Assembly: GCA_014896635.1 (NCBI GenBank)
Contig: JADBKA010000259.1
Location: 1-6,433, forward strand
DNA: 6,433 nt
From: Ktedonobacteraceae bacterium
GTDB lineage: Bacteria; Chloroflexota; Ktedonobacteria; Ktedonobacterales; Ktedonobacteraceae
Reading direction: 5' to 3'
The position numbers and the translations under genes are program-made. This document shows positions 1 through 5,759 of the stretch, piece after piece. Position 1 is the first letter of the stretch; every line of letters starts with the position of its first letter. Below the pieces are notes generated by a model, which was not told where the DNA came from, did no database searches, and saw only the letters and a list, made by a program, of their open reading frames with translations.

Positions 1-590
1 GTCTGGTTATCAATCCTCTCTTTACCGATACTGCTGCTACTGCTACTGCTGGTGCTACTACAAACAACTCACCTGCGGCGCAGTTTTCCGGGTTGTCCGG
101 CGCGTCTAAGGCACTGATGCGGGTAGGCCAGCTCGAACCCGGTCAGTATGCCTCGCCCGACGAGTACAAAGTCTGGGCATATTCGGCCTGTTCGGCGGCA
201 GCCATGACAGAGGTCATCAATGCTTACGGGCATAATTATCGGATTACTGATATTTTGCGTGTTGAGATCAGGGTCAAGGCTATTACACCGGAACTCGGCT
301 TGCTGGAACCATCCGGTATTGATCGGACGGTGAGTCAATTTGGTTTCAAGACAGTGTGGCTGAAGCAGCCCTCGCTTGACGATGTGATCAAGATTGCCAA
401 CGATGGCAGGCCGGTTATCGTGAGCTGGCCGCCTGAGCGTTGGGCCGGTGGGCATATTCTCGTGCTGCGGGGGGGAAATGCTCAGAACGTCTACCTGGCC
501 GATTCATCTAAGTTGAACTACCAGGTGATGAGTCGTGCGCGCTTCTCGCAGCTCTGGGCTGGCTTCTCTGTCGTTGTTGTCCCGAAATGA
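1..590 (+). CDS. C39-like (papain-fold) cysteine peptidase domain protein, 5' end missing
   Basis: The frame is open from the left edge (first full codon at 3) to the TGA at 588-590, giving about 195 visible residues. The true start lies outside the window; the TTG at 93 is internal to an already open frame, so I did not use it. The first residues form a Thr/Ala-rich linker encoded by GCT/ACT repeats, followed by a domain of about 160 residues. A papain-like triad is readable: Cys in YSACSAAAM (codon 189-191), His in GGHILVL (codon 453-455) and Asp in YLADSS (codon 501-503). Order and spacing fit peptidase C39-like domains, which cleave peptides or leader sequences. The usual oxyanion Gln six residues before the Cys is absent (Val there). 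The linker suggests a longer, perhaps secreted, protein, but no signal peptide is visible here. The substrate is unknown. The gene converges on the deacetylase gene downstream. Confidence 0.75.
   Translation, partial: LVINPLFTDTAATATAGATTNNSPAAQFSGLSGASKALMRVGQLEPGQYASPDEYKVWAYSACSAAAMTEVINAYGHNYRITDILRVEIRVKAITPELGLLEPSGIDRTVSQFGFKTVWLKQPSLDDVIKIANDGRPVIVSWPPERWAGGHILVLRGGNAQNVYLADSSKLNYQVMSRARFSQLWAGFSVVVVPK
30..62 (+). repeat. Imperfect GCT/ACT trinucleotide tract encoding a Thr/Ala linker
   Basis: Eleven consecutive codons are ACT, GCT, GGT or ACA, and encode T-A-A-T-A-T-A-G-A-T-T. The tract lies directly before the peptidase domain and is best read as a flexible linker. Simple codon repeats of this kind can change length by slippage. 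Confidence 0.6.
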
Positions 591-597
591 GGTACGG

Positions 598-620
598 TGT
601 CTCCTCTCTGGCAGGAGACA
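598..620. terminator. Hairpin 1 in the convergent gap (possible bidirectional terminator)
   Basis: There is a perfect 8-bp inverted repeat, TGTCTCCT (598-605) and AGGAGACA (613-620), with a 7-base loop. It starts 7 bases after the stop of the peptidase gene. No U-run follows on either strand, so intrinsic termination is uncertain. Its position between convergent genes is the main argument for a termination role. Confidence 0.45.
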
Positions 621-626
621 GGCTGG

Positions 627-660
627 TTCCACAGGGGAGAAGGATGTTCCCTCTGTGGAA
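627..660. terminator. Hairpin 2 in the convergent gap (possible bidirectional terminator)
   Basis: TTCCACAG (627-634) pairs with CTGTGGAA (653-660). The stem continues with GGGA (635-638) and TCCC (648-651), leaving one bulged T at 652 and a 9-base loop, about 12 bp in all. On the plus strand a T-rich stretch (ATTTTCTTTATT) begins about 8 bases later, too far for a textbook intrinsic terminator. It lies 15 bases past the stop of the minus-strand deacetylase gene. Confidence 0.45.
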
Positions 661-675
661 TCAGCAACATTTTCT

Positions 676-1500
676 TTATTGCTCTGTTTCGGGCGCTTCC
701 TGCTTGGCGGGCGGAATGTAGAGCTTGACGCGGCGGAACGCCTCGGCGTATTGCATATCAAGCCCGCGCTTCTCTTTTGCTTCTCTAGCGACTGCGGCGG
801 CTCGTTCGCGTACACGCTGTGTCAGGTCGGAGCCGCTGTCGAATTGCGATGCGTGGCAGTTGAGGCCCTTCCCTTTCAAGTCGATAGTTTCAGTCACATC
901 AATATAAGTATTGACTGGTCCTGTAAAGAAGAAGTACAGTTCGTGTACTCTGTATGGCTGTAATCCTTCGGCCAGCAGTTCTCGATAGGCGCGCGGATTG
1001 AGTGCTGCCGGGAAGATGGCATCGAGCACAATATGACCGGTTGCGCGGTGATCGGGATGGTTCAGGTAGCCGGTCGCCTCGGGTTCGGTGTCGGGATCGG
1101 GTGCCACGATATGCTGTGATGGATCATGGGTGAAGATCACGCGCGGGCGATATTTACGGATGAGTCGCACGATGGCCTTGCGTGCCGCCTCATTGTTGGT
1201 GAGGTGGCCGTCCGGGAAGCGCAGGAACTCGACGGCGTGGATGCCCAGCACTTCGCAGGCCATACGCTGCTCATGTTCGCGTTGCAGCATCAAATCGGGA
1301 TCGCTGAGATCGGGAACCTCGCTGCCCTCGGTACCGTCAGTCATCACGACCCACACGATCTTCTTGCCCTGTCTGGCCCACAGCGCACAGGTTGCTGCCG
1401 TGCCAAAATCAGCGTCATCGGGGTGTGCGCCGATCACCATTGCTTCAAAATCAGGTGTGGTCACTACTTGAAGTGCTCCTGGTGCTTTTCTATCTCCCAT
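676..1500 (-). CDS. PIG-L family zinc-dependent deacetylase (LmbE/MshB/BshB-like)
   Basis: This 274-residue protein belongs to the PIG-L/LmbE family, which removes N-acetyl groups from GlcNAc-type substrates using Zn2+; members include MshB (mycothiol) and BshB (bacillithiol). The family signature AHPDDAD is at residues 25-31, with H26 and D29 as expected metal ligands and D28 as the likely general base. The second signature NHPDHRATG is at 147-155, with H151 as the third ligand. TDGTEGS (54-60) and HDPSQ (125-129) are also typical, as is the C-terminal YAEAFR. All expected catalytic residues are present. The ATG start at 1500 has a GGAGAGG ribosome-binding site 11 bases upstream on the minus strand. 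There is no signal peptide, so it is probably cytoplasmic. The substrate cannot be told from sequence; no thiol-biosynthesis glycosyltransferase or ligase lies beside it. It follows the lipoyl-transfer gene on the same strand after 108 bases, and the gap may hold its own promoter. Confidence 0.9.
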   Translation of the reverse strand: MGDRKAPGALQVVTTPDFEAMVIGAHPDDADFGTAATCALWARQGKKIVWVVMTDGTEGSEVPDLSDPDLMLQREHEQRMACEVLGIHAVEFLRFPDGHLTNNEAARKAIVRLIRKYRPRVIFTHDPSQHIVAPDPDTEPEATGYLNHPDHRATGHIVLDAIFPAALNPRAYRELLAEGLQPYRVHELYFFFTGPVNTYIDVTETIDLKGKGLNCHASQFDSGSDLTQRVRERAAAVAREAKEKRGLDMQYAEAFRRVKLYIPPAKQEAPETEQ

Positions 1501-1535
1501 AAATGTATAAACCTCTCCAATCGAATCTTTATAAC

Positions 1536-1552
1536 TGATTCAATATGAATCA
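1536..1552. promoter_or_regulatory. Perfect 7-3-7 palindrome upstream of the PIG-L gene, operator-like
   Basis: The sequence TGATTCA-ATA-TGAATCA is a perfect inverted repeat of 7-base arms with a 3-base centre, the size and symmetry of a dimeric repressor site. It lies 36 bases upstream of the deacetylase start. On the minus strand it overlaps a TTGATT element, with TATAAA 14 bases further on; that spacing is short for sigma70, so a promoter here is only suggestive. No T-tract follows, which argues against a terminator for the upstream gene. Confidence 0.4.
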
Positions 1553-1608
1553 AGTGGGCAGTAAAAGTATGCTGCTTATGCTGTGCTTTGCCCTGCAACG
1601 AACTAGCT

Positions 1609-2346
1609 TCAAAGTAGAAGAACAGTTTCAAAGGCGTGGATTATTTCGCCTGCCGTGACTGCTCGTCCTGCCAGTGTATCTATGCCGATTGCTCGCTCAA
1701 GCAGTCCTGTGCGCAGGAGAGCCTGCTCCTGCGGTGTATGCCCCAGCAGTTCAGCCAGCAAGGAGGTTTCCCACTGGAGCAGAACGCCCGCTTGCAGCAG
1801 CGTCCCGCTGCGGCGACGAATCATGTCCAGTCCGACGACTTTGCGCTTCCCAACTGCCACTTCATAAGAGGAGAGCGTACCGTAGCAGGCTCGCTGCATC
1901 AGTAATTCATAGTTGCGGGTTGCTGGATCTTTGAGCAGGGAGCGGTGGTTGTGCGCCTCTGCCGGAGGAACGATACGCGCTTCGATCCCCAGCAACTTCA
2001 AAGCATCCGTCCAGGCTTCGCCGAACCAGCGATACGATTCGACAATATCGGGCAGGATCAGAGGATGTCCGGCGGGCAGTACCACGTCCAGGCTGAGCAG
2101 GGAAGGACCAACAAGTACAGCAGTACCGCCGGCGCGCCGGTGATAAACGGGGATGGTGTTACAGGCATGCCCGTTCAGCACGTCGCGCTTCTGTGAGAAG
2201 CCGAGCACCAGCGCTGTTGTCTCTGCCTGAGACCAGTACAGAATCGGCGGATCTTGTGGGCGGATCGTCGTGAGCAGCGTTTCACTCTGCTCGATATGCT
2301 GCTGCTGATCGGCAATGGTCAGCGCGTAGATCTGCCAGTTACTCAT
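1609..2346 (-). CDS. Lipoate-protein ligase / octanoyltransferase family protein (LipM/LplA-like)
   Basis: From the ATG at 2346 this is a 245-residue protein of the biotin/lipoate ligase-transferase fold, whose members transfer lipoyl or octanoyl groups to lipoyl domains of 2-oxoacid dehydrogenases and GcvH. The start NWQIYALT matches the usual family opening (W-R-x-x-D/L-T). RRAGGTAV (70-77) matches the substrate-binding RRxxGG motif. RACYGTLSSYEV (152-163) aligns with the segment holding the LipM nucleophile, placing a Cys at 154. GKRKVVG (166-172) aligns with the conserved Lys motif, Lys169. The following GSAQ motif and the later QHG are changed (GLDM and QAG), so it is a divergent member, and its C-terminus is shorter than that of LipM (about 278 residues, from memory). 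A TTG at 2361 would add five residues and has only a weak ACAGG in front; the family alignment favours the ATG, although its ribosome-binding site is also poor. Octanoyltransfer is more likely than ATP-dependent ligation because of the Cys, but this is inference. Confidence 0.75.
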   Translation of the reverse strand: MSNWQIYALTIADQQQHIEQSETLLTTIRPQDPPILYWSQAETTALVLGFSQKRDVLNGHACNTIPVYHRRAGGTAVLVGPSLLSLDVVLPAGHPLILPDIVESYRWFGEAWTDALKLLGIEARIVPPAEAHNHRSLLKDPATRNYELLMQRACYGTLSSYEVAVGKRKVVGLDMIRRRSGTLLQAGVLLQWETSLLAELLGHTPQEQALLRTGLLERAIGIDTLAGRAVTAGEIIHAFETVLLL

Positions 2347-2494
2347 AGAGGCATAATGCAACCTGTCTCATGGTGATTGCGCCTGGATAGGCAGCGGCCA
2401 GCGGGAGCAAGGAGCAGGCTGAGCACGGCTCTTCTTGCCGGCAGAGTGCGCTTCGCTCTCAAGACCGGCGCTGGTTGCTGGTAGACCAGGCATA

Positions 2495-2515
2495 CTGCCG
2501 GTAAAATCCCGGCAG
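2495..2515. other. GC-rich hairpin in the probable leader of the lipoyl-transfer gene
   Basis: CTGCCGG (2495-2501) and CCGGCAG (2509-2515) form a perfect 7-bp stem with a 7-base AT-rich loop. No T-run follows on either strand, so it is not a standard terminator. If the minus-strand promoter at 2529-2556 is real, this hairpin is near the 5' end of that mRNA and could stabilise it or control it. A second GCCGGC-containing palindrome lies near 2437-2444. Confidence 0.35.
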
Positions 2516-2528
2516 GTGAAACGCCCTT

Positions 2529-2556
2529 ATTCTACCACATGATGAGTCTCTGTAAT
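2529..2556 (-). promoter_or_regulatory. Candidate sigma70-like promoter for the lipoyl-transfer gene
   Basis: On the minus strand, ATTACA (2556-2551) and TAGAAT (2534-2529) are separated by 16 bases, a fair -35/-10 pair. It would start a leader of about 175 bases before the ATG at 2346. The -35 matches consensus at four of six positions, so this is a moderate call. Confidence 0.35.
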
Positions 2557-2583
2557 CGTCTCGTCTCTTAGGAGAGAATAGTT

Positions 2584-2596
2584 TCACTGACAGTGA
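2584..2596. promoter_or_regulatory. Perfect 6-1-6 palindrome, possible operator
   Basis: TCACTG-A-CAGTGA is a perfect inverted repeat about 120 bases upstream of the predicted kinase -35 box and just outside the predicted minus-strand promoter. It could bind a dimeric regulator serving the divergent genes. Nothing else supports this. Confidence 0.25.
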
Positions 2597-2612
2597 CAGG
2601 GATGGTACTGCT

Positions 2613-2699
2613 ATGAGTATTGCTTTCTCGGAGGTACTGCTGCGACTTGTGATTGCTCTCTTGCCAGGAGCGATGATCGGAAAAACTGAAAAGTCCTGA
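2613..2699 (+). pseudogene. 28-codon ORF resembling the first helix of MgtC/SapB proteins, possible gene remnant or small peptide
   Basis: An ATG at 2613 opens a 28-codon frame ending in TGA at 2697-2699. Its core, LLRLVIALLPGAMIG followed by KTE, resembles the N-terminal membrane helix of MgtC/SapB family proteins (pattern LLRLxxAxxxGAxIGxER, from memory). Past the stop the same frame stays open to 2844 and reads GLQRDYGAVRIS and a Phe-rich hydrophobic run. That could be further decayed membrane-protein sequence, but the predicted kinase promoter also sits there. An AGGGA lies 10 bases before the ATG, a weak ribosome-binding site. It could equally be a short membrane peptide, a leader ORF or chance: a hydrophobic 28-residue match is weak evidence. 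Confidence 0.2.
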
Positions 2700-2714
2700 T
2701 GCGCTCTCCAGGGC

Positions 2715-2743
2715 TTGCAAAGGGATTATGGAGCAGTTAGAAT
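2715..2743 (+). promoter_or_regulatory. Sigma70-like promoter for the kinase gene
   Basis: TTGCAA (2715-2720) and TAGAAT (2738-2743) are separated by exactly 17 bases. The -10 matches consensus at five of six positions and the -35 at four of six. Transcription would begin near 2750, leaving a leader of about 120 bases before the kinase ATG. Confidence 0.55.
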
Positions 2744-2855
2744 ATCCTTACTCTTTTTCTTCTTCACCGGGCTGGTCGGAGAAAAAGCATTGGCGATATC
2801 CGCCGGTGTCCCCTCTCTCTTTCTAAGAAAGCGTTGGAAGCATTGATGCAGCAGT

Positions 2856-2862
2856 AGAAGGA
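2856..2862 (+). promoter_or_regulatory. Ribosome-binding site of the kinase gene
   Basis: AGAAGGA lies 6 bases upstream of the ATG at 2869. This fixes the start and agrees with the kinase fold beginning about 15 residues later. Confidence 0.6.
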
Positions 2863-2868
2863 TATGTT

Positions 2869-5373
2869 ATGCTGGATAAAACTGATTTTACTGGCAAACA
2901 GGTTGGAAACTACAGGATCGTTTCCGAACTCAGTCGTGGCGGATTTGGCCGGGTCTACCTGGCACAACACGCGCTGCTCAAAGAGCGTACCGTAGCTATA
3001 AAGTTTCTGCATGCTTTCCTCACTTCTCCTGGAGAGCGCGATCAATTCCTTAAAGAAGCACAATTTCTGGAGAGCTTGAAACATCCTTTCATTCTTCCCT
3101 TGCTCGATGTCGGTATTCTTGATGGTTTCCCCTATCTGATTACGGAATATGCCTCTGGCGGCTCGTTACGCGCGCGTCTCCAGCGGCAGCGTGGGCAATT
3201 GCTCCCGCTGGAAGAGAGTATTCTCATCCTCTCCCAGGTAGGCCGGGCGCTCGCGTTTGCGCACGATCATAATGTGGTTCACCGCGATCTCAAGCCAGAG
3301 AATATTCTCTTTAACAAGGAGGGCAAGGCTCTGCTAGCCGATTTTGGCATTGCGGTGATCGCTGCTACTGCCAGTTCGCAGATGGTCTCTGCCGTGATAG
3401 GTACTCCGTCCTATATGTCGCCGGAGCAGTTTCAGGGGAAGGTGAGCAAAGAAACGGATCAGTACGCGCTGGGCTGTGTGGCATACGAACTCTTTACTGG
3501 CCGGCAGGTCTTTTCCGCGCCCGATTTGATTGCGCTTGGCTTTCTGCATGCCACACAGTCGCCTGATCCCCTCAGCGTCTATAATCCATCGCTGCCACCT
3601 GTGATCGAGCAGGCTGTGCTCAAGGCGCTTGCCAAGCAGCGCAGCGAGCGCCATGCTAATGTGCTTGCCTTTGTTGATATCCTGCAAAGTGCCATCCAGC
3701 GCAATACGGAACCACCGCTGGTGCTGGCAACATCAGCACCAGCGCCGGCGGTGGTTGCGCAGACGCCGCCGGGTCTGGCGCAGACACCTGCTGAAGAGGA
3801 ACTGGCAGCCAGTGAGCGCGAGGTGGCGTTGCATCCCAATGCCGATACCTACCTGCGGAAGGGCAATGCTCTATTTGATCTGGGCAGATACGAGGAGGCG
3901 TTGCGAGCCTATGATGCTGCCTTGCAATACGATCCCAGGCTCGCCATAGCCTATAACAACAAGGGAATGGCATTGCTGGAAATGCGGCGGTCCCAGGAAG
4001 CTTTGCAGGCGTTTGATGCAGCTTTACGCATCGATCCCGAATATGTCTCACCCCATAGCAATAAAGCCTGGCTTTTCAACGAAGAGAGCAGGTTTGCAGA
4101 AGCACTACAATGTGCAGAGCGTGCCTTGCAGATCAATCCCAATCACGATCTCTCCTATCATCGCAAGGGAAATGCATTATACGGGTTGAAGCGTTATCAA
4201 GAGGCGCTTGAAGCATACGAGGATGCCCTGCGTCTCAGACCCAGATTTGCGATGGCGCATAATAATAAAGGACTGGCGCTCGATGCTCTGGGCAGGCATG
4301 AAGAAGCTATCGCGGCCTACGATCAGGCGCTGCGTTTCGAGCCTACCTATGCTCAGGCATATAATCTCAAAGGCATGGCCCTGGCCGATCTTGGACGCTA
4401 TGAAGAAGCGCTGGCGGCGTATAATGAGGCGCTGCGTCTTGATCCAGACTTTGTTTCGGCACTCGGCAATAAAGCCTGGACGCTCAATACTCTGGGCAGG
4501 TACGAAGAAGGCTTGCAGGTCTGTGAACAGGCGCTGCGTCTCTCCCCCGGGCAGGCCCATCTCTGGAACAGGAAAGGCAATTCGCTGCTCAACCTGAAAC
4601 GCTACGAAGAAGCCTTGAAAGCATTCGATGAAGCGCTGCGTCTTGATCCTTCCTATACTCCCGCCTACACCAACAAAGGTACAGTGTTCTACGACACTGA
4701 CAGATTTGAGGAGGCCCTGGCTGTCTACGATCAGGCGTTGCGTTTTCTGCCCAATGATGCAACCATCTACAGTGAAAAAGGGAACACGCTTTATGCTCTG
4801 GGACGTTATGACGAAGCCTTACAGGCATATGACCAGGCTGTACGCCTCGATCCCGCTTTTGCCCAGGCTCATAATAACAGGGGACTGGTGCTGCATGCTC
4901 TGAAACGCTATGATGAAGCTTTGCAAGCGTATGATCGAGCCATTCAGATCAGTCCTCGCTATGTCTCACCACACAGCAATAAGAGCTGGCTACTGAGTGA
5001 TATGCGCCGCTATGAGGAGGCGCTGGCTGCTGCCGAGGAGGCTTTACGCATCAATCCCAATCACGTCGCATCCCTCAATCGCAAGGCCAACGCCTATTTT
5101 GGACTCAAGCGGTACATTGATGCATTAAAAATGTACGATCAGGCTATACGCCTTGATCCGCGCTATGCTGTACCTTACAACAACAAGGGCCTGATCTATG
5201 AGAACCTGGGACAGTACGCCGATGCTCTGGAGATGTATGAGCAGGCCACGACCATCGATCCTACCTATGCTTCGGCTTTTCATAACAAGGGGCTACTCCT
5301 CAACCAGTTGCGCAGGCCGGAAGAGGCGCGCGTCGCTTTCGATAAAGCGCGGGAGCTAGGCTATACAGGTTAA
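2869..5373 (+). CDS. Hanks-type Ser/Thr protein kinase with 15 C-terminal TPR repeats
   Basis: This is an 834-residue protein. Residues 15-275 are a complete eukaryotic-like protein kinase domain, which phosphorylates Ser/Thr on partner proteins using ATP. Visible motifs are the glycine loop SRGGFGRVY (22-30), VAIK with Lys45, alpha-C Glu63, the catalytic loop HRDLKPEN (138-145, Asp140 as base), DFG (158-160), GTPSYMSPE (178-186) and the F-helix DQYALG (Asp197). All catalytic residues are present. The first glycine of the GxGxxG loop is Ser22, a mild departure. An Ala/Pro/Gln-rich linker (280-325) leads into fifteen 34-residue TPR units (326-834), a superhelical scaffold for binding proteins. 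No transmembrane helix or extracellular sensor domain is visible, so it is probably cytoplasmic, unlike PknB/PASTA kinases. Starting at ATG 2869 is supported by AGAAGGA six bases upstream. No cognate phosphatase is adjacent. The partner or substrate is unknown. Confidence 0.93.
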   Translation: MLDKTDFTGKQVGNYRIVSELSRGGFGRVYLAQHALLKERTVAIKFLHAFLTSPGERDQFLKEAQFLESLKHPFILPLLDVGILDGFPYLITEYASGGSLRARLQRQRGQLLPLEESILILSQVGRALAFAHDHNVVHRDLKPENILFNKEGKALLADFGIAVIAATASSQMVSAVIGTPSYMSPEQFQGKVSKETDQYALGCVAYELFTGRQVFSAPDLIALGFLHATQSPDPLSVYNPSLPPVIEQAVLKALAKQRSERHANVLAFVDILQSAIQRNTEPPLVLATSAPAPAVVAQTPPGLAQTPAEEELAASEREVALHPNADTYLRKGNALFDLGRYEEALRAYDAALQYDPRLAIAYNNKGMALLEMRRSQEALQAFDAALRIDPEYVSPHSNKAWLFNEESRFAEALQCAERALQINPNHDLSYHRKGNALYGLKRYQEALEAYEDALRLRPRFAMAHNNKGLALDALGRHEEAIAAYDQALRFEPTYAQAYNLKGMALADLGRYEEALAAYNEALRLDPDFVSALGNKAWTLNTLGRYEEGLQVCEQALRLSPGQAHLWNRKGNSLLNLKRYEEALKAFDEALRLDPSYTPAYTNKGTVFYDTDRFEEALAVYDQALRFLPNDATIYSEKGNTLYALGRYDEALQAYDQAVRLDPAFAQAHNNRGLVLHALKRYDEALQAYDRAIQISPRYVSPHSNKSWLLSDMRRYEEALAAAEEALRINPNHVASLNRKANAYFGLKRYIDALKMYDQAIRLDPRYAVPYNNKGLIYENLGQYADALEMYEQATTIDPTYASAFHNKGLLLNQLRRPEEARVAFDKARELGYTG
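3844..5370 (+). repeat. Array of 15 tandem TPR units (102-bp periodicity)
   Basis: Fifteen units of exactly 34 residues (the last is 33) run without gaps from residue 326 to the C-terminus. The consensus is close to xAYNNKGxAL-xxLGRYEEAL-xAYDxALRLDP. Units fall into types by their first helix: NNKG-type (2, 5, 6, 9, 11, 14, 15), NKAW/NKSW-type (3, 7, 12) and RKGN-like (1, 4, 8, 13, with 10 similar). Each NKAW/NKSW unit is followed by an RKGN-like and then an NNKG-type unit. The order suggests growth by duplication of blocks of about four units. Confidence 0.9.
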
Positions 5374-5398
5374 ATAGATAGAAAATAGAACTATGCAT

Positions 5399-5426
5399 TT
5401 GATCTCCTGGCGGGAGGTGCTATACT
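5399..5426 (+). promoter_or_regulatory. Sigma70-like promoter for the 95-residue protein and ATP-grasp genes
   Basis: TTGATC (5399-5404) and TATACT (5421-5426) are separated by 16 bases, a good -35/-10 pair in the 74-base gap after the kinase stop. Transcription would start near 5433, leaving a leader of about 15 bases. The spacer contains a short CTCC/GGAG inverted repeat. This suggests the two downstream genes can be expressed apart from the kinase. Confidence 0.6.
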
Positions 5427-5433
5427 ACGTGGT

Positions 5434-5445
5434 GGGGAGGAGAGG
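5434..5445 (+). promoter_or_regulatory. Strong ribosome-binding site of the 95-residue protein gene
   Basis: The purine run GGGGAGGAGAGG contains GGAGG (5436-5440) seven bases upstream of the ATG at 5448, close to the ideal anti-16S match and spacing. It is the strongest such site in the window. Confidence 0.65.
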
Positions 5446-5447
5446 CT

Positions 5448-5735
5448 ATGAAAGTCATCTTTCGCAGCAAGGATTTTGCGAGTGTTGAGGGGGCCGGACT
5501 GGGCTTTAACAACCGGCGACTGCTGCCCACGCAATGGGCCTATCAAGGACGAGTGCAGCGTGCCCGCTGGCAGGGAGTTTTTGAGTGCCGTTGGGAGAAC
5601 GAAGATGCGAGTACCAGCAAAGATCCAGCCGGGTTGCTCTGGGTGGTGCGCGGCGATGCTCGCCTGTTTGGCCTGGCGGCCGCCTTGAAGTCGATGGGAT
5701 TCGTCGTAGAGGTTGAGCAGGACCAGGAGTCGTAA
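5448..5735 (+). CDS. Conserved-looking small protein of unknown function (95 residues)
   Basis: I do not recognise this protein. It has 95 residues, with no signal peptide, membrane helix or cysteine motif; the only Cys is in VFECRW near residue 47. The N-terminal half is basic and aromatic, including LLPTQWAYQGRVQRARWQG (25-43). The C-terminal half, from LLWVVRGDARLF to GFVVEVEQ, reads like a strand-helix-strand unit with a helix around GLAAALKSMG. It is very likely a real gene: a strong promoter and a near-ideal ribosome-binding site precede it, and the ATP-grasp gene follows after 24 bases on the same strand. It may be a partner or regulator of that enzyme, which is inference from context only. 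The other reading frames here lack comparable start signals. Confidence 0.7.
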   Translation: MKVIFRSKDFASVEGAGLGFNNRRLLPTQWAYQGRVQRARWQGVFECRWENEDASTSKDPAGLLWVVRGDARLFGLAAALKSMGFVVEVEQDQES

Positions 5736-5759
5736 ACGGTCTGGTTGTTCTACTGTCCT

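Larger units (their letters stand above)
2347..2868. other. Divergent intergenic region between the lipoyl-transfer gene and the kinase gene
   Basis: This 522-base stretch has no convincing full gene. From left to right it holds a probable long leader for the minus-strand gene with GC-rich hairpins (notably 2495-2515), a candidate minus-strand promoter (2529-2556), and a perfect TCACTG-A-CAGTGA palindrome (2584-2596). These are followed by a 28-codon MgtC-like ORF (2613-2699), a good plus-strand promoter (2715-2743), a small CTTTC-TAA-GAAAG hairpin (2819-2831) and the kinase ribosome-binding site. I saw no recognisable riboswitch, T-box or tRNA. Confidence 0.6.

Noticed and set aside
69..455. 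Minus-strand open frame of 128 codons opposite the peptidase gene
   Set aside because: It is antisense to a domain with a readable catalytic triad, and its own translation shows no family features.
1088..1548. Plus-strand open frames opposite the deacetylase gene
   Set aside because: They lie over the conserved AHPDD and HPDH motifs of the minus-strand gene and read as low-quality Ser/Cys/Arg-rich sequence, typical of shadow frames.
1872..2996. A 15-base exact repeat, AGAGCGTACCGTAGC, at 1872-1886 and 2982-2996
   Set aside because: Both copies lie inside well-conserved coding segments in different frames and strands of translation, with no flanking similarity; probably chance.
2764..3084. 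Minus-strand 106-codon frame over the start of the kinase gene
   Set aside because: It overlaps the kinase promoter leader, ribosome-binding site and glycine loop, and has no recognisable domain.
3579..4903. Several open frames of 60-130 codons on both strands within the TPR region
   Set aside because: The 102-base repeat keeps alternative frames open; their sequences simply echo the TPR periodicity.
4048..5067. Repeats in the kinase gene considered as a CRISPR or mobile repeat array
   Set aside because: The repeats are in frame, 102 bases long without spacers, and encode TPR units.
5374..5398. Possible terminator after the kinase gene
   Set aside because: The sequence after the stop is AT-rich but has no stem-loop, so read-through into the downstream genes cannot be excluded.
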